Shown piece by piece: positions 8,387 to 17,031 of a DNA stretch of 64,000 nucleotides. This DNA is from Nocardia aurantia. Lineage in GTDB: Bacteria; Actinomycetota; Actinomycetes; Mycobacteriales; Mycobacteriaceae. A program made the translations under genes and the position numbers. Where the stretch lies: NCBI RefSeq assembly GCF_009604425.1, contig NZ_WEGI01000005.1:248001-312000 (forward strand). The letters run 5' to 3'. The notes below the pieces were generated by a model that searched no databases, was not told the DNA's origin, and was given only the letters and a program-made list of their open reading frames with translations. Every line of letters begins with the position of its first letter. Position 1 is the stretch's first letter.

Positions 8387-9142
8387 ATGTTTCACGTGGA
8401 ACGAGGCCGGGACCAATCCCCCGCCGCGGCCGGGGATACCGATCGTCCGGAGCCGAACGTCACTGTGACATCGGAACCGCCGGCGGTCGCCGCCCGGGTG
8501 TTCGGCGATCGACTGCCGTTGGCGCGCCGGTATTGGGAGTTGCTGTCGACGGCCGGTGTCGAGCGCGGACTGATCGGCCCCCGGGAGGTACCGCGACTGT
8601 GGGATCGGCACATCCTCAACTGCGCGGTACTCGGCGAGCTGATCCCCGATGCGGCGACCGTCGTGGACATCGGTAGCGGCGCCGGCCTGCCCGGCATTCC
8701 GCTCGCCCTCGCGCGACCGGATCTTCGGATCACCTTGGTGGAACCGCTGTTGCGCCGGACGGTCTTCCTGACGGAGTTCATCGAATCGGCCGGCATTCCG
8801 GTCGCGGTGCTGCGCGGCCGAGCGGAGGAGGCTGCCGTACTGGCGGCCGCCGGCGGGGCGGATGTGGTGACCTCCCGCGCGGTCGCACCGCTGGGAAAGC
8901 TGGCGCGTTGGTCGCTTCCTCTCGTGCGCGACCACGGCCGGATGCTCGCGTTGAAGGGGTCGAGCGCCGCGGAGGAGATCGAGCGCGATCGGGCGGAACT
9001 GACTCGACTGGGCGGCGGCGCGACCGAGGTGCTGGAGTGTGGCGCCGGAATCGTCGATCCGCCAACGGTTGTCGTGAGCGTCGAACGACTCCCCCGGCCC
9101 GTGCGGTCGGCGGGTGGAAAGCGCGGGCGGAACCGGCGCTGA
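8387..9142 (+). CDS. rsmG: 16S rRNA (guanine-N7) methyltransferase RsmG
   Basis: RsmG (GidB) methylates N7 of G527 in 16S rRNA using S-adenosylmethionine; loss causes low-level streptomycin resistance in related species. The 251-residue product has [21 protein letters not shown] and the SAM-binding motif [20 protein letters not shown], followed by [16 protein letters not shown] chose ATG 8387 because GAGGGAAGG precedes it directly; the first codons (MFHVERG) overlap the parS-like site at 8388-8403. The first ~35 residues are not conserved. It is followed by a 326-bp gap and parAB. Confidence 0.95.
   Translation: MFHVERGRDQSPAAAGDTDRPEPNVTVTSEPPAVAARVFGDRLPLARRYWELLSTAGVERGLIGPREVPRLWDRHILNCAVLGELIPDAATVVDIGSGAGLPGIPLALARPDLRITLVEPLLRRTVFLTEFIESAGIPVAVLRGRAEEAAVLAAAGGADVVTSRAVAPLGKLARWSLPLVRDHGRMLALKGSSAAEEIERDRAELTRLGGGATEVLECGAGIVDPPTVVVSVERLPRPVRSAGGKRGRNRR
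8388..8403. other. parS: parS-like ParB-binding site 2 (start of rsmG)
   Basis: TGTTTCACGTGGAACG matches 14 of 16 positions of the parS palindrome. It overlaps the initiation codon and first codons of rsmG. Confidence 0.75.
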
Positions 9143-9468
9143 ACCGCGCTCGGCGGGGCGATGTTTCATGTGAAACATCGCCGCGCTCGGCGAGTCGCGC
9201 GATTCTGTGCGTGTCGCAACGGGATTGCTGCGGTTCAACTTCCGTATTGTGTCCGGTACTGGCAAGCTAAGTATCGTCGAGCGTGAGCGCATCCTCGCAG
9301 TGTCCGAAACCGCTCGCCGGACTGGTTCAGACAGGCTCCGACGAGATTCGGGCAGAGCGGATTACGTCCGCGCCTTGCTCAGCAGAGTCCCTCACGGCTC
9401 CTGGAGCGATGTGGCACTGGCGCTGCGGCCGACACGCGTCTTGAAGTTCTTCGGTTAGGAGCCTGGGT
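9143..9468 (+). promoter_or_regulatory. rsmG-parA intergenic region with parS
   Basis: This 326-bp gap contains parS site 3 at its start and the parA Shine-Dalgarno TTAGGAG just before the ATG. A short open frame at 9207-9458 has no recognisable family and I do not call it a gene. The region probably carries the parAB promoter, but I see no convincing -35/-10 pair. Confidence 0.5.
9162..9177. other. parS: parS site 3 (intergenic, rsmG-parA)
   Basis: TGTTTCATGTGAAACA differs from canonical parS at one central base. It lies in an extended palindrome (9159-9180, CGA...TCG), which makes it the best candidate for a primary ParB loading site here. Confidence 0.9.
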
Positions 9469-10452
9469 ATGTCGAACGGTCCAGCGAATGTTTCACGGGA
9501 AACAACATCGCGGGTGCCTGGAATGCTGGAAGGGAGCACCTACGAGTTGGACGAGCTCAATCGAACCTCCTTCGGGAACATTTCCGCCGCTGATACCCCC
9601 ATCGCCGTCGAGGCGGAACGTGCCAGCCAGGTGCTGCATCCTGGTTCCATGACGATCCCCAAGCCTCGCGAACAACGCATCATCACCATCGCCAATCAAA
9701 AGGGGGGCGTCGGAAAGACCACCACGACCGTCAATCTCGCGGCGGCACTCGCCCTGCAGGGAATGACCGTCCTCGTCATCGACCTCGATCCGCAGGGCAA
9801 CGCCAGCACCGCGCTGGGTGTCGAGCATCATTCCGGCGTGCCCTCCAGCTACGAACTCCTCATCGGGGAGATCCCGGTGCAGGACGCGATCCAGCAGAGT
9901 CCGCACAACGAACGGCTGCTGTGCATTCCGGCGACCATCGACCTGGCGGGTGCGGAGATCGAACTCGTCTCGATGGTGGCGCGCGAGGGACGTCTCAAGT
10001 CCGCCATCCAGGAAGCCAATCTGGCCGGCTACGACATCGACTACGTCATGATCGATTGCCCGCCCTCGCTCGGCCTGCTGACGGTCAACGCGATGGTGGC
10101 CGCGAAGGAGGTGCTGATCCCGATCCAGTGCGAGTACTACGCGCTGGAGGGTGTGGGACAGCTGCTCCGCAACATCGGTCTGGTGCAGGCGCATCTGAAT
10201 CCCGAATTGCACGTCTCCACCGTGATTCTCACGATGTACGACGGCCGCACGAAGCTTGCCGACCAGGTTGCCGACGAAGTGCGCGGGCATTTCGGCGACG
10301 TGGTGCTCCGCTCGGTGATTCCGCGCAGCGTGAAGGTTTCGGAGGCACCGGGATTCGGCATGACCGTCCTGGATTACGATCCGGGTTCCCGCGGTGCGAT
10401 GAGCTATCTGGACGCCGGTCGCGAAATCGCGTCGCGGGCAGTCGTGCGTTGA
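9469..10452 (+). CDS. parA: chromosome partitioning ATPase ParA (Soj)
   Basis: ParA is a DNA-binding ATPase that moves ParB-parS complexes to segregate chromosome origins. The 327-residue product has an unconserved ~65-residue N-terminus, then the deviant Walker [22 protein letters not shown] at about 75-95. The A' motif [14 protein letters not shown] and Walker [19 protein letters not shown] follow. Start ATG 9469 is preceded by TTAGGAG at 7-nt spacing. The early codons (ANVSRETT) are encoded by parS site 4. parB follows 46 bp downstream. Confidence 0.97.
   Translation: MSNGPANVSRETTSRVPGMLEGSTYELDELNRTSFGNISAADTPIAVEAERASQVLHPGSMTIPKPREQRIITIANQKGGVGKTTTTVNLAAALALQGMTVLVIDLDPQGNASTALGVEHHSGVPSSYELLIGEIPVQDAIQQSPHNERLLCIPATIDLAGAEIELVSMVAREGRLKSAIQEANLAGYDIDYVMIDCPPSLGLLTVNAMVAAKEVLIPIQCEYYALEGVGQLLRNIGLVQAHLNPELHVSTVILTMYDGRTKLADQVADEVRGHFGDVVLRSVIPRSVKVSEAPGFGMTVLDYDPGSRGAMSYLDAGREIASRAVVR
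9489..9504. other. parS: parS site 4 (within parA N-terminal codons)
   Basis: TGTTTCACGGGAAACA matches parS at 15 of 16 positions. It lies 20 bp into the parA coding sequence. Confidence 0.85.
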
Positions 10453-10498
10453 TAGTGCGTGGCGTGGTGGTATTTCTGGGAAAGGGGTCGGTAGGCCG

Positions 10499-11500
10499 AT
10501 GAGTGGGGCGAAAAAGGGTGGTCTGGGACGAGGATTGGCCTCGCTGATCCCGACGGGTCCCGCCGAGGTACAGGGCCTCGGAAATGCGGCGGCGAATACC
10601 GTGATCGGACTCGATCCGATAGGTCCGCATCCCGCGTCGGCTTATCTGCACCGGGTGCCCGATCCGGTGGAATCGGAGGCCGGGGCGGTCTATCGGGAGA
10701 TCTCGCCGGACGATATCGAGCCGAACCCCCGCCAGCCCCGCCAGGTCTTCGAACAGGAAGCCCTGGACGAGCTGATCCACTCCATCCGTGAATTCGGTCT
10801 GATGCAGCCGATCGTGGTGCGCCGGGTCGAAGGATCGGCGCCGCCGCGCTATCAGATCGTCATGGGTGAGCGGCGCTGGCGCGCTTGCCAATCCGCCGGC
10901 CTGAGCACGATTCCGGCGATCGTCCGGGAGACCGCGGACGAGTCGATGCTCCGCGATGCCCTGCTGGAGAACATCCATCGGGTGCAACTCAATCCGCTCG
11001 AAGAGGCGGCCGCGTACTCGCAGTTGCTCGAGGAGTTCGGAGTCACACACGAGGAGCTGGCCAATCGGATCGGCCGGTCCCGGCCCGTCGTGACCAATAT
11101 GATCCGCCTGCTGAAGCTGCCCATTCCGGTGCAGCGGCGGGTCGCCGCCGGCGTGCTGTCCGCCGGTCATGCCCGAGCACTGCTCGGACTGGAGGCGGGC
11201 GCCGGGGCGCAGGAGAAGCTGGCCGAGCGGATCGTGGCCGAGGGCCTGTCGGTCCGAGCCACCGAGGAGGCGGTGACCCTCGCCAACCGCTACCCCGAAC
11301 CGGATGCCGGCCCCGCACCCAAGCGGAAGCCGATCCATGCACCCGGGCTCGACAAGGTTGCGGAGCGACTGGCGAATTCCTTCGACACCCGCGTGACGGT
11401 GACGATGGGAAAGAAGAAGGGACGCATCGTCGTCGAATTCGGCGACGTCTCGGATCTGGAACGCATCGTCGGCCTGATGGAACAGGCCGAGCTTCAGTAA
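10499..11500 (+). CDS. parB: chromosome partitioning protein ParB
   Basis: ParB binds parS, uses CTP to clamp and spread on DNA, and is moved by ParA. The 333-residue product begins with the family N-terminus [14 protein letters not shown]. The ParB/Srx domain runs from about residue 65 ([20 protein letters not shown]) with the CTP-binding motif GERRWRA near 123. The HTH region is [19 protein letters not shown] ... [19 protein letters not shown]. The C-terminal dimerisation domain ends [10 protein letters not shown]. It is the second gene of the parAB operon, and several parS-like sites lie upstream. Confidence 0.97.
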   Translation: MSGAKKGGLGRGLASLIPTGPAEVQGLGNAAANTVIGLDPIGPHPASAYLHRVPDPVESEAGAVYREISPDDIEPNPRQPRQVFEQEALDELIHSIREFGLMQPIVVRRVEGSAPPRYQIVMGERRWRACQSAGLSTIPAIVRETADESMLRDALLENIHRVQLNPLEEAAAYSQLLEEFGVTHEELANRIGRSRPVVTNMIRLLKLPIPVQRRVAAGVLSAGHARALLGLEAGAGAQEKLAERIVAEGLSVRATEEAVTLANRYPEPDAGPAPKRKPIHAPGLDKVAERLANSFDTRVTVTMGKKKGRIVVEFGDVSDLERIVGLMEQAELQ

Positions 11501-11730
11501 CCGATCGATAGACCCGAAAAAGGCGCGTGCACGCGAGATACTCGGCCCTGGCATTGAAACGTCACTGTGACGATTCCGTTCGGGTATCACTCCGACGCGG
11601 GGTGGGGTGTCTCGGGTTGCCGTCGTCACAGACAGCGATGGAAATGAGGCGTCTTGGGTTTGATCGCATATTCTTGCTGGCGGGAAGCGTGAGTGTGGAT
11701 GAATCGGACAGCTGGAGGCTGAGCAGAGCG

Positions 11731-12492
11731 GTGTCGACCAGCGTGACCGCACTAACCCTCGGCGGACTCGACAAACTTCCGACACATGCCCGGCGGTGTG
11801 TGTTCTGGGAGATCGACCCCGCCGTAGCGGAGGACTCTCGCGGATTCAGCGATCCGGTCTTCGAGAAGGAAGCATGGCTGTCGACGGTCATGCTGGAATG
11901 GGGTTCCTGCGGACAGGTGGCCCTCGTCGACGGACAGCCCGCCGGCTGCGCGCTCTACTCGCCGCCGAGCGTGGTGCCGCGCGCTGCCCTGTTCCCCACC
12001 TCACCGGTGAGCCCGGATGCGGTCCTGCTGACCACGCTGCGGGCCGAACTCCCCCACCAGGCGGACGAGATAGCCGAGCGCCTCATCAAGGCCGTGGTGG
12101 CCGATCTGATGCGGCGTGGCGTGCGAGCCATCGAGGCATTCGGCATCCGCCAGGATCCGACCGCGGTGACCCTGTCGGCGCGGGCCGACAGGTCGATGCT
12201 GCTGATGGAACGGATCGACACCCCGCCGACCGGATTCGCGCCACCGGCGTCCAAGCATCGGTCGGCCAACGGCGGGTGCGCCCCCGAGAGTTGCATGATC
12301 GCCGCCGACTTCCTGGAGGATGTCGGTTTCGAGGTCGTGGCGCCGCACCACCGGTTCCCCCGGCTGCGGATGGAGCTCGACAGCGACCATCTGTGGAAGG
12401 AGGACGTCGAGCGGGCGCTGGACCAACTGCTGGCCGCCGCCTCGATGACCGCGCCGACCCGGATCGGCGCGGGCCCCCCGCTGCGCGTCTAG
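11731..12492 (+). CDS. conserved hypothetical protein downstream of parB (Rv3916c-type, GNAT-like)
   Basis: The product resembles the uncharacterised protein that lies between parB and cwlM in mycobacteria (Rv3916c). From the GTG at 11731 it has 253 residues beginning VSTSVTALTLGGLDKLPTHARRCVFW. It is followed by a block FEKEAWLSTVMLEWGSCGQVA and a C-terminal CMIAADFLEDVGFEVVAPHHRFPRLRMEL that looks like the end of a GNAT acetyltransferase fold. The open frame continues upstream to 11527, but that part lacks conservation and the chosen start matches the family N-terminus. Substrate is unknown. A bidirectional terminator follows. Confidence 0.8.
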   Translation: MSTSVTALTLGGLDKLPTHARRCVFWEIDPAVAEDSRGFSDPVFEKEAWLSTVMLEWGSCGQVALVDGQPAGCALYSPPSVVPRAALFPTSPVSPDAVLLTTLRAELPHQADEIAERLIKAVVADLMRRGVRAIEAFGIRQDPTAVTLSARADRSMLLMERIDTPPTGFAPPASKHRSANGGCAPESCMIAADFLEDVGFEVVAPHHRFPRLRMELDSDHLWKEDVERALDQLLAAASMTAPTRIGAGPPLRV

Positions 12493-12504
12493 CACTCCGG
12501 ACGA

Positions 12505-12540
12505 GAAACGCCCCCAACCGATACGGATGGGGGCGTTTTC
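12505..12540. terminator. bidirectional terminator between the parAB side and cwlM
   Basis: AACGCCCCCA (12507-12516) pairs with TGGGGGCGTT (12528-12537) around an 11-base loop, with GAAA before and TTTTC after. The flanks suit termination in both directions for these convergent units. Confidence 0.8.
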
Positions 12541-12591
12541 GTTCCGGCGGAGATCGGCGGGCCCGGGCGGAAGGCCGCCGCCCGGCCGTCG

Positions 12592-13782
12592 TCAGATTCG
12601 TTCGGCGGCGGCCAGTTCCTCGGCCAGCAGTTCGGCGAAGGTGTATGTGCCGGTGGGCTGGTCGTCCTGGCCGAGCAGGTACAGCCGCTTCACCGAGACG
12701 AGGATCGCCTCCGCGATGACGTCGCGCATCCGCGGGTTGGTCAGCACCGCGGCGTCGTATTCGTTGGTGAGATAACCGATGTCGACCTGCACGGTCGGCA
12801 TCTTGGTGAGCCGCAGCAGATCCCAGGTGCGTGCGTGGGTCCGGCAGTCCTGCAACGAGGTTCGGGCCACGATCTCACGCTGGATGAAACCGGCGAGCAC
12901 CTGTCCGATCATCGAGACCGAACCGTGCGAGTTGCCGAAGTGGAAGCTCGCGATGCCGTTGGCGAGCGGACTGGGATTGGTCGCGCAGCGCAGCGAGATC
13001 ATCAGATCGGCGTCGAACGTGTTGGAGGTGTCGGCGCGCTCGGCATCGCTGGGACCGCTGCCCCACGACCGGGACAGGAACGTCTCCATCCCGGTGGCGG
13101 CCATCCGGCCCTCCAGCCGGCTGGCCAGATCCCACAGGATCTCCGATTCGTAGACGTCACCGAATTCGGTCGGCACCGCGTAGCCGTGATCCCGGCCACC
13201 GAGGCCCGGGTCGATCACGATCCGCTTGCCGCTGAGCTGCGGCCCGGCCCGGTGCACCACTTCCTCCTCGGCGATCCGATGCGGATTGCCGCCGGTGACG
13301 CGGGCGCCGAGCAGTTCCAGCGCGCGCAGCGTGTCCGGACCGCAGATGCCGTCGGCGGACAGCCCGATCTCGCGCTGGAACGCCGTCAGCCCGTCGTGCG
13401 TGTGCGGGCCGAAGTAACCGTCGACCCGGTGGACGTAGAAGCCCAGATCCTGCAGGCGACGCTGCAGCGTGGCTACATCGTCCCCGTACAACGGCGCGGA
13501 CAACTGATAGATGAGAGTGCGCGCGCCCAGCCGGTACGAGGCCTCCTTGAGCGCCCGATAGGTCGCCGGGCCGACGACACCATCGACGAGTAGACCGCGG
13601 TGCTGCTGGAAGGCCCGCACCGCCGAGTCGAGATTCTCGTCGAAGCCGGCGTCGGCGTCCTTCCAGTACTCACCGTGGCCATCGGCGCCGGCGGCATGGG
13701 AGTGCAGGAAGCCTAGGCTTGCCAGAGTGCCCCGAACCTCGGCGACGGCAGGACCGGTGTCGCCGTGACGGAGTCGGTGCAT
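12592..13782 (-). CDS. cwlM: CwlM-type peptidoglycan-synthesis regulator (degenerate N-acetylmuramoyl-L-alanine amidase)
   Basis: Mycobacterial CwlM is a cytoplasmic pseudo-enzyme that, when phosphorylated by PknB, stimulates MurA and links MurJ to wall synthesis. The 396-residue product has two peptidoglycan-binding-like repeats (about 5-75 and 85-155, each with FGPxTxxAL-type ends such as DGYFGPHTHDGLTAFQ). An Amidase_3 domain follows from about residue 185. Two zinc-site positions are altered: IDPGLGG replaces the usual IDPGHGG and ISLRCAT replaces ISIHAN. There is no signal peptide. It lies next to trxA-trxB-rsmA-sigM, with murJ further upstream, as in M. tuberculosis. Catalytic inactivity is inferred from the lost ligands. 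Confidence 0.93.
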   Translation of the reverse strand: MHRLRHGDTGPAVAEVRGTLASLGFLHSHAAGADGHGEYWKDADAGFDENLDSAVRAFQQHRGLLVDGVVGPATYRALKEASYRLGARTLIYQLSAPLYGDDVATLQRRLQDLGFYVHRVDGYFGPHTHDGLTAFQREIGLSADGICGPDTLRALELLGARVTGGNPHRIAEEEVVHRAGPQLSGKRIVIDPGLGGRDHGYAVPTEFGDVYESEILWDLASRLEGRMAATGMETFLSRSWGSGPSDAERADTSNTFDADLMISLRCATNPSPLANGIASFHFGNSHGSVSMIGQVLAGFIQREIVARTSLQDCRTHARTWDLLRLTKMPTVQVDIGYLTNEYDAAVLTNPRMRDVIAEAILVSVKRLYLLGQDDQPTGTYTFAELLAEELAAAERI

Positions 13783-13887
13783 GCGTCAGAGCCCTTTCCT
13801 TCTGCCAACCCAGGTACCCACTCGTGCGACGGCTCACACCCGCCCGTCCGTCGCACGACCGGTGCCCGGGATCCTACCTGCCCGGAG

Positions 13888-14217
13888 TCAGATCACGTCG
13901 CCGAGTTCGCGCAGGAGGGCGGCCTTGCCCTTGGCGCCGACGATCCGCTTCGCCTCCTTGCCCTCCGCGAAGAGCACCAGGGTGGGCAGCGACAGGATGC
14001 CGTAGTCCCGGGCCGTCAACGGGTTCGCGTCGGCGTCGACCTTGGCGATGGTCAGCTTGTCGGCGTGCTCGGCGGCGATCTCCTCCAGCACCGGGGCGAC
14101 CATCTTGCACGGGCCGCACCAGGTCGCCCAGAAGTCGACCAGCACCGGCTTCGCGCTGCTCAGCACCTCCTGCTGGAAGGTGGCGTCGGTGACGGTCTTG
14201 GTGACGGAATCGGACAT
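13888..14217 (-). CDS. trxA: thioredoxin
   Basis: This is a thiol-disulfide carrier that reduces cytoplasmic proteins. The 109-residue product is a single thioredoxin domain with LVDFWATWCGPCKMVAPVL; the active-site cysteines are 34 and 37, followed by the cis-proline region LSLPTLVLF. It corresponds to TrxC of M. tuberculosis by position. It follows trxB, its electron donor, with a 56-bp gap, so the pair is probably co-transcribed, and cwlM lies downstream. Confidence 0.97.
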   Translation of the reverse strand: MSDSVTKTVTDATFQQEVLSSAKPVLVDFWATWCGPCKMVAPVLEEIAAEHADKLTIAKVDADANPLTARDYGILSLPTLVLFAEGKEAKRIVGAKGKAALLRELGDVI

Positions 14218-14273
14218 GGTTGTCTCCTCGAACTTGCTGGACCGGTCCCGGCCGGCGAGCCGCCGGACCGGAT

Positions 14274-15224
14274 TCAGAGCGTGTTGGCGGCGATGTCGCC
14301 CTTCTCGGCGAGCCAGTGCTCGGCGTCGATGGCCGCGCGGCAGCCGGTGCCGGCCGCGGTGATCGCCTGCCGGTAGGTGTGATCGACCAGGTCGCCGGCC
14401 GCGAAGACGCCGGGCAGCGAGGTGGCGGTGCTCGGCTGCTCGACCAGCACGTAACCCTCGTCGTCCACGTCGATCTGATCGCGGACCAGATGGCTGCGCG
14501 GATCGTGGCCGATGGCGACGAACAGGCCGGTGGCGGCCAGCTCCGAGGTCTCCCCGGTGCGGGTGTCGCGCAGGGTCAGGCTCGTGACGGCGGTGTCGCC
14601 GTGCACCTCGGTGACCTCGGCGTTGGTGACGAAGCGGATCTTGTCGTTGGCGCGGGCGCGGTCCAGCATGATCCGGGAGGCCCGGAACTCCTCGCGACGG
14701 TGCACGATGGTGACGCTGGTGGCGAACTTGGTGAGGAAGGTGGCCTCCTCCATCGCGGAGTCGCCGCCGCCGATCACCACGATGTCCTGGCCCTTGAAGA
14801 AGAACCCGTCGCAGGTGGCGCAGGCGCTCACGCCGCGGCCGAGCAGTTTCTGCTCACCGGGCACGTTCAGATAGCGCGCGGCCGAACCCATCGCCAGGAT
14901 CACCGCGTAGGCCTGATACGTCTCGCCGCCCACGGTGACCGTCTTGATCGGGCCGGTGAGATCCATCTCGTCGACGTCCTCGGTGCGGATGTCGGCGCCG
15001 AACCGCTTGGCCTGCTCGCGCATCTGCTCCATCAGGTCCGGGCCCATGATGCCGTCGCGGAAGCCGGGGAAGTTCTCCACCTCGGTGGTGGTCATCAGAG
15101 CGCCGCCGAATTGGGTGCCCTCGAACAACAGTGGCTCGAGATCGGCCCGCGCCGCGTAGACGGCGGCGGTGTAGCCGGCCGGGCCGGAGCCGACGATGAT
15201 CAGGTCGCGAACTGGCGTACTCAT
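14274..15224 (-). CDS. trxB: thioredoxin-disulfide reductase
   Basis: TrxB is an FAD enzyme that reduces thioredoxin with NADPH. From ATG 15224 the product has 316 residues. It carries the FAD motif [20 protein letters not shown], the redox pair CATC at about 133-136 ([14 protein letters not shown]), the NADPH motif [15 protein letters not shown] and the C-terminal FAD motif [17 protein letters not shown] chose this ATG rather than 15287 because GGAAGGG lies just upstream and the product then begins at the normal family position. Confidence 0.97.
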   Translation of the reverse strand: MSTPVRDLIIVGSGPAGYTAAVYAARADLEPLLFEGTQFGGALMTTTEVENFPGFRDGIMGPDLMEQMREQAKRFGADIRTEDVDEMDLTGPIKTVTVGGETYQAYAVILAMGSAARYLNVPGEQKLLGRGVSACATCDGFFFKGQDIVVIGGGDSAMEEATFLTKFATSVTIVHRREEFRASRIMLDRARANDKIRFVTNAEVTEVHGDTAVTSLTLRDTRTGETSELAATGLFVAIGHDPRSHLVRDQIDVDDEGYVLVEQPSTATSLPGVFAAGDLVDHTYRQAITAAGTGCRAAIDAEHWLAEKGDIAANTL

Positions 15225-15339
15225 GGAGCCCTTCCGAGGGTGATGGTCGTGTATCGAAATACTGTGGCGGGGCGTGTCGGACAACAACAGGGTAAACGTC
15301 GTTGTTCCCGAGCCCGTCCGGCAGCGCGTCTCCCGCCGG

Positions 15340-16119
15340 TCAGCCGATGTCGCGGGTCTCCAGCAGTTGCGGGTCGCCGGGGCCGCAGCCTGGGCCGACG
15401 ACCAGGGCGGTGACGGTGGGTGGCTGCGGACCGGACAGCAGGATCAGGACGGCGGGATCGCTGCCGTAACGGGTGTTCACGGCACCGAGGACGGTCCGGT
15501 CGAGACCGGTGGCGGCGACGCAGGCGGTGAGCGCGCCGGGCCGGGACAACGGCCCGGAGACGTCGTCGCGGCCGAGCGCGTCGAGCAGGGCGGCGGCGGA
15601 CAGGCCGCCGCTGGGCACCGCGCTGCCGGGGTGGGATGCGGTGCTGGTGGCGGGCGACGCGTTCGAGGCCACCGGGCGGTTGTGCGTGGCCATCCCCACA
15701 CCCACTCCACCCGCGGCGACGGCGGCGGCCGCCGCGACCGCCACACCCCAGCGCGGCCGGGAGAAGCTCCGGTCGGGGACGTGAGGCCGCCGGGGCAGCG
15801 GCAGGATCGCCGCATCGGCGGCCGGCGGCCGGCCGGAGGCCAGCGCCGCGGGATCGGCGCCGGCGGCGAGTGCGTCCAGCATCCGGTCCAGCGTGGCGCT
15901 CACGCGCGGCGGGATGGGGTGCAGGATCAGCGGATCGGTACCGAGGCGGTGCAATTCGGTGCTGACATCGTCGAGGGAGCGCAGGAAACCCGCGGCCTCC
16001 GGATCCTCGCGCACCAGGGGCTGCAACCGGTCGGACAGCTCGGGTGCGAGATTGTCGGCGTGCAGATCGGCCAGCAGAGCCGGCGAGAACGGTGGCTGTG
16101 GCAACGGTCGAGCCGTCAT
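15340..16119 (-). CDS. rsmA: anti-sigma-M factor RsmA-like membrane protein
   Basis: The position directly after sigM, and the layout, match M. tuberculosis RsmA (Rv3912), which holds SigM inactive at the membrane. The 259-residue product from ATG 16119 has a ~110-residue cytoplasmic part ([21 protein letters not shown] ... [15 protein letters not shown]) and one membrane segment [20 protein letters not shown] near residue 125. An extracytoplasmic Ala/Ser/Pro linker and small C-terminal domain follow. GAGGAGG precedes the chosen start at 8 nt; a start at 16149 is possible. I see no HxxxCxxC zinc motif. Assignment rests mainly on synteny. Confidence 0.85.
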   Translation of the reverse strand: MTARPLPQPPFSPALLADLHADNLAPELSDRLQPLVREDPEAAGFLRSLDDVSTELHRLGTDPLILHPIPPRVSATLDRMLDALAAGADPAALASGRPPAADAAILPLPRRPHVPDRSFSRPRWGVAVAAAAAVAAGGVGVGMATHNRPVASNASPATSTASHPGSAVPSGGLSAAALLDALGRDDVSGPLSRPGALTACVAATGLDRTVLGAVNTRYGSDPAVLILLSGPQPPTVTALVVGPGCGPGDPQLLETRDIG

Positions 16120-16186
16120 TCCGCACACCTCCTCGGTCGGCGCTGCCACCTCGAAATATCTCGTCGCAAATTAAGACGTTGCGACG

Positions 16187-16819
16187 CTACGTCCGGTTCC
16201 CCGGTTCTCTCAAGAATTCCAAGTGCTGTTTGAGACGTTCCCGGCCGCGGGCGCATCGGCTCTTGATCGTGCCCTCGGCCACACCGAGCATCGCGGCCGC
16301 CTCGGCTACCGTATACCGCTCCAGGTCGACGGCCACCAACGCGGTGCGCTGCTCCGGCGGCAGCGTGAACAGCGCCGCGTCGACGACCATCGACATCTCC
16401 AGATCGGCGAAGTCGTCCCGCTCGGCGGCCGGTTCCCCCACCGCCTCGTCGGACAGTGAGAGGCTGTATCTGGACTTGTTGCGCCGGATCCGATCCAGGC
16501 ACGCGTTGACCACGATGCGGTGCAACCAGCTGCTCACCTCGGCGTCGCCGCGGAAGGTGCCGGCCTTGCGATGCGCCGACAACAGCGCGTCCTGCAACGA
16601 GTCGGCGGCGTCCTCCGGCGTGTACGAGGTGCGCAACGCCAGCTGCCAGAGCCGGTCGTAGTGCCGGCGGAACAGCACGCCGAAGGCGTGCCGGTCCCCC
16701 GCCACGTGTGCGGCGAGCAACTCCTGATCGGTGGCCGCCTCGCGATCGAACGAACGACGACGGACTACTGTGGATGACTCGGACGTCCCCCCGGCGTACC
16801 CATCGACATCGAACGGCAA
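16187..16819 (-). CDS. sigM: ECF RNA polymerase sigma factor SigM
   Basis: SigM is an extracytoplasmic-function sigma factor that redirects RNA polymerase to envelope and stress genes. The 210-residue product has region 2 at about 50-115 (FRRHYDRLWQLALRTSYTPE ... FRGDAEVSSWLHRIVVNACLDRI) and region 4 at about 150-202 (LPPEQRTALVAVDLERYTVA ... LGVAEGTIKSRCARGRERLK). Its anti-sigma factor follows 67 bp downstream. I could not find a clear SigM autoregulatory promoter in the 212-bp gap upstream. Confidence 0.94.
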   Translation of the reverse strand: MPFDVDGYAGGTSESSTVVRRRSFDREAATDQELLAAHVAGDRHAFGVLFRRHYDRLWQLALRTSYTPEDAADSLQDALLSAHRKAGTFRGDAEVSSWLHRIVVNACLDRIRRNKSRYSLSLSDEAVGEPAAERDDFADLEMSMVVDAALFTLPPEQRTALVAVDLERYTVAEAAAMLGVAEGTIKSRCARGRERLKQHLEFLREPGNRT

Positions 16820-17031
16820 TACAAACCCCTAGGATCGGCGCTGACGACGGCGTCGTGTGCCCAGGGTCGAGACGGGCCACACCGTCGCATCCTTCGCGTC
16901 ATCCAGGACCGAAACGCCAGATCCCAGGAAACTCCCTGCTGAGAGTGCGCTGCGAATCATATCGGCTGTGACGAACGGGCAGCAACCAGACCAACGAGGC
17001 GAGTACGGGTTCGCACCCGTTCCGCGAGCCG

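Noticed and set aside
9207..9458. Possible 83-residue gene between rsmG and parA
   Set aside because: No ribosome-binding site, no recognisable family and no conservation known at this position.
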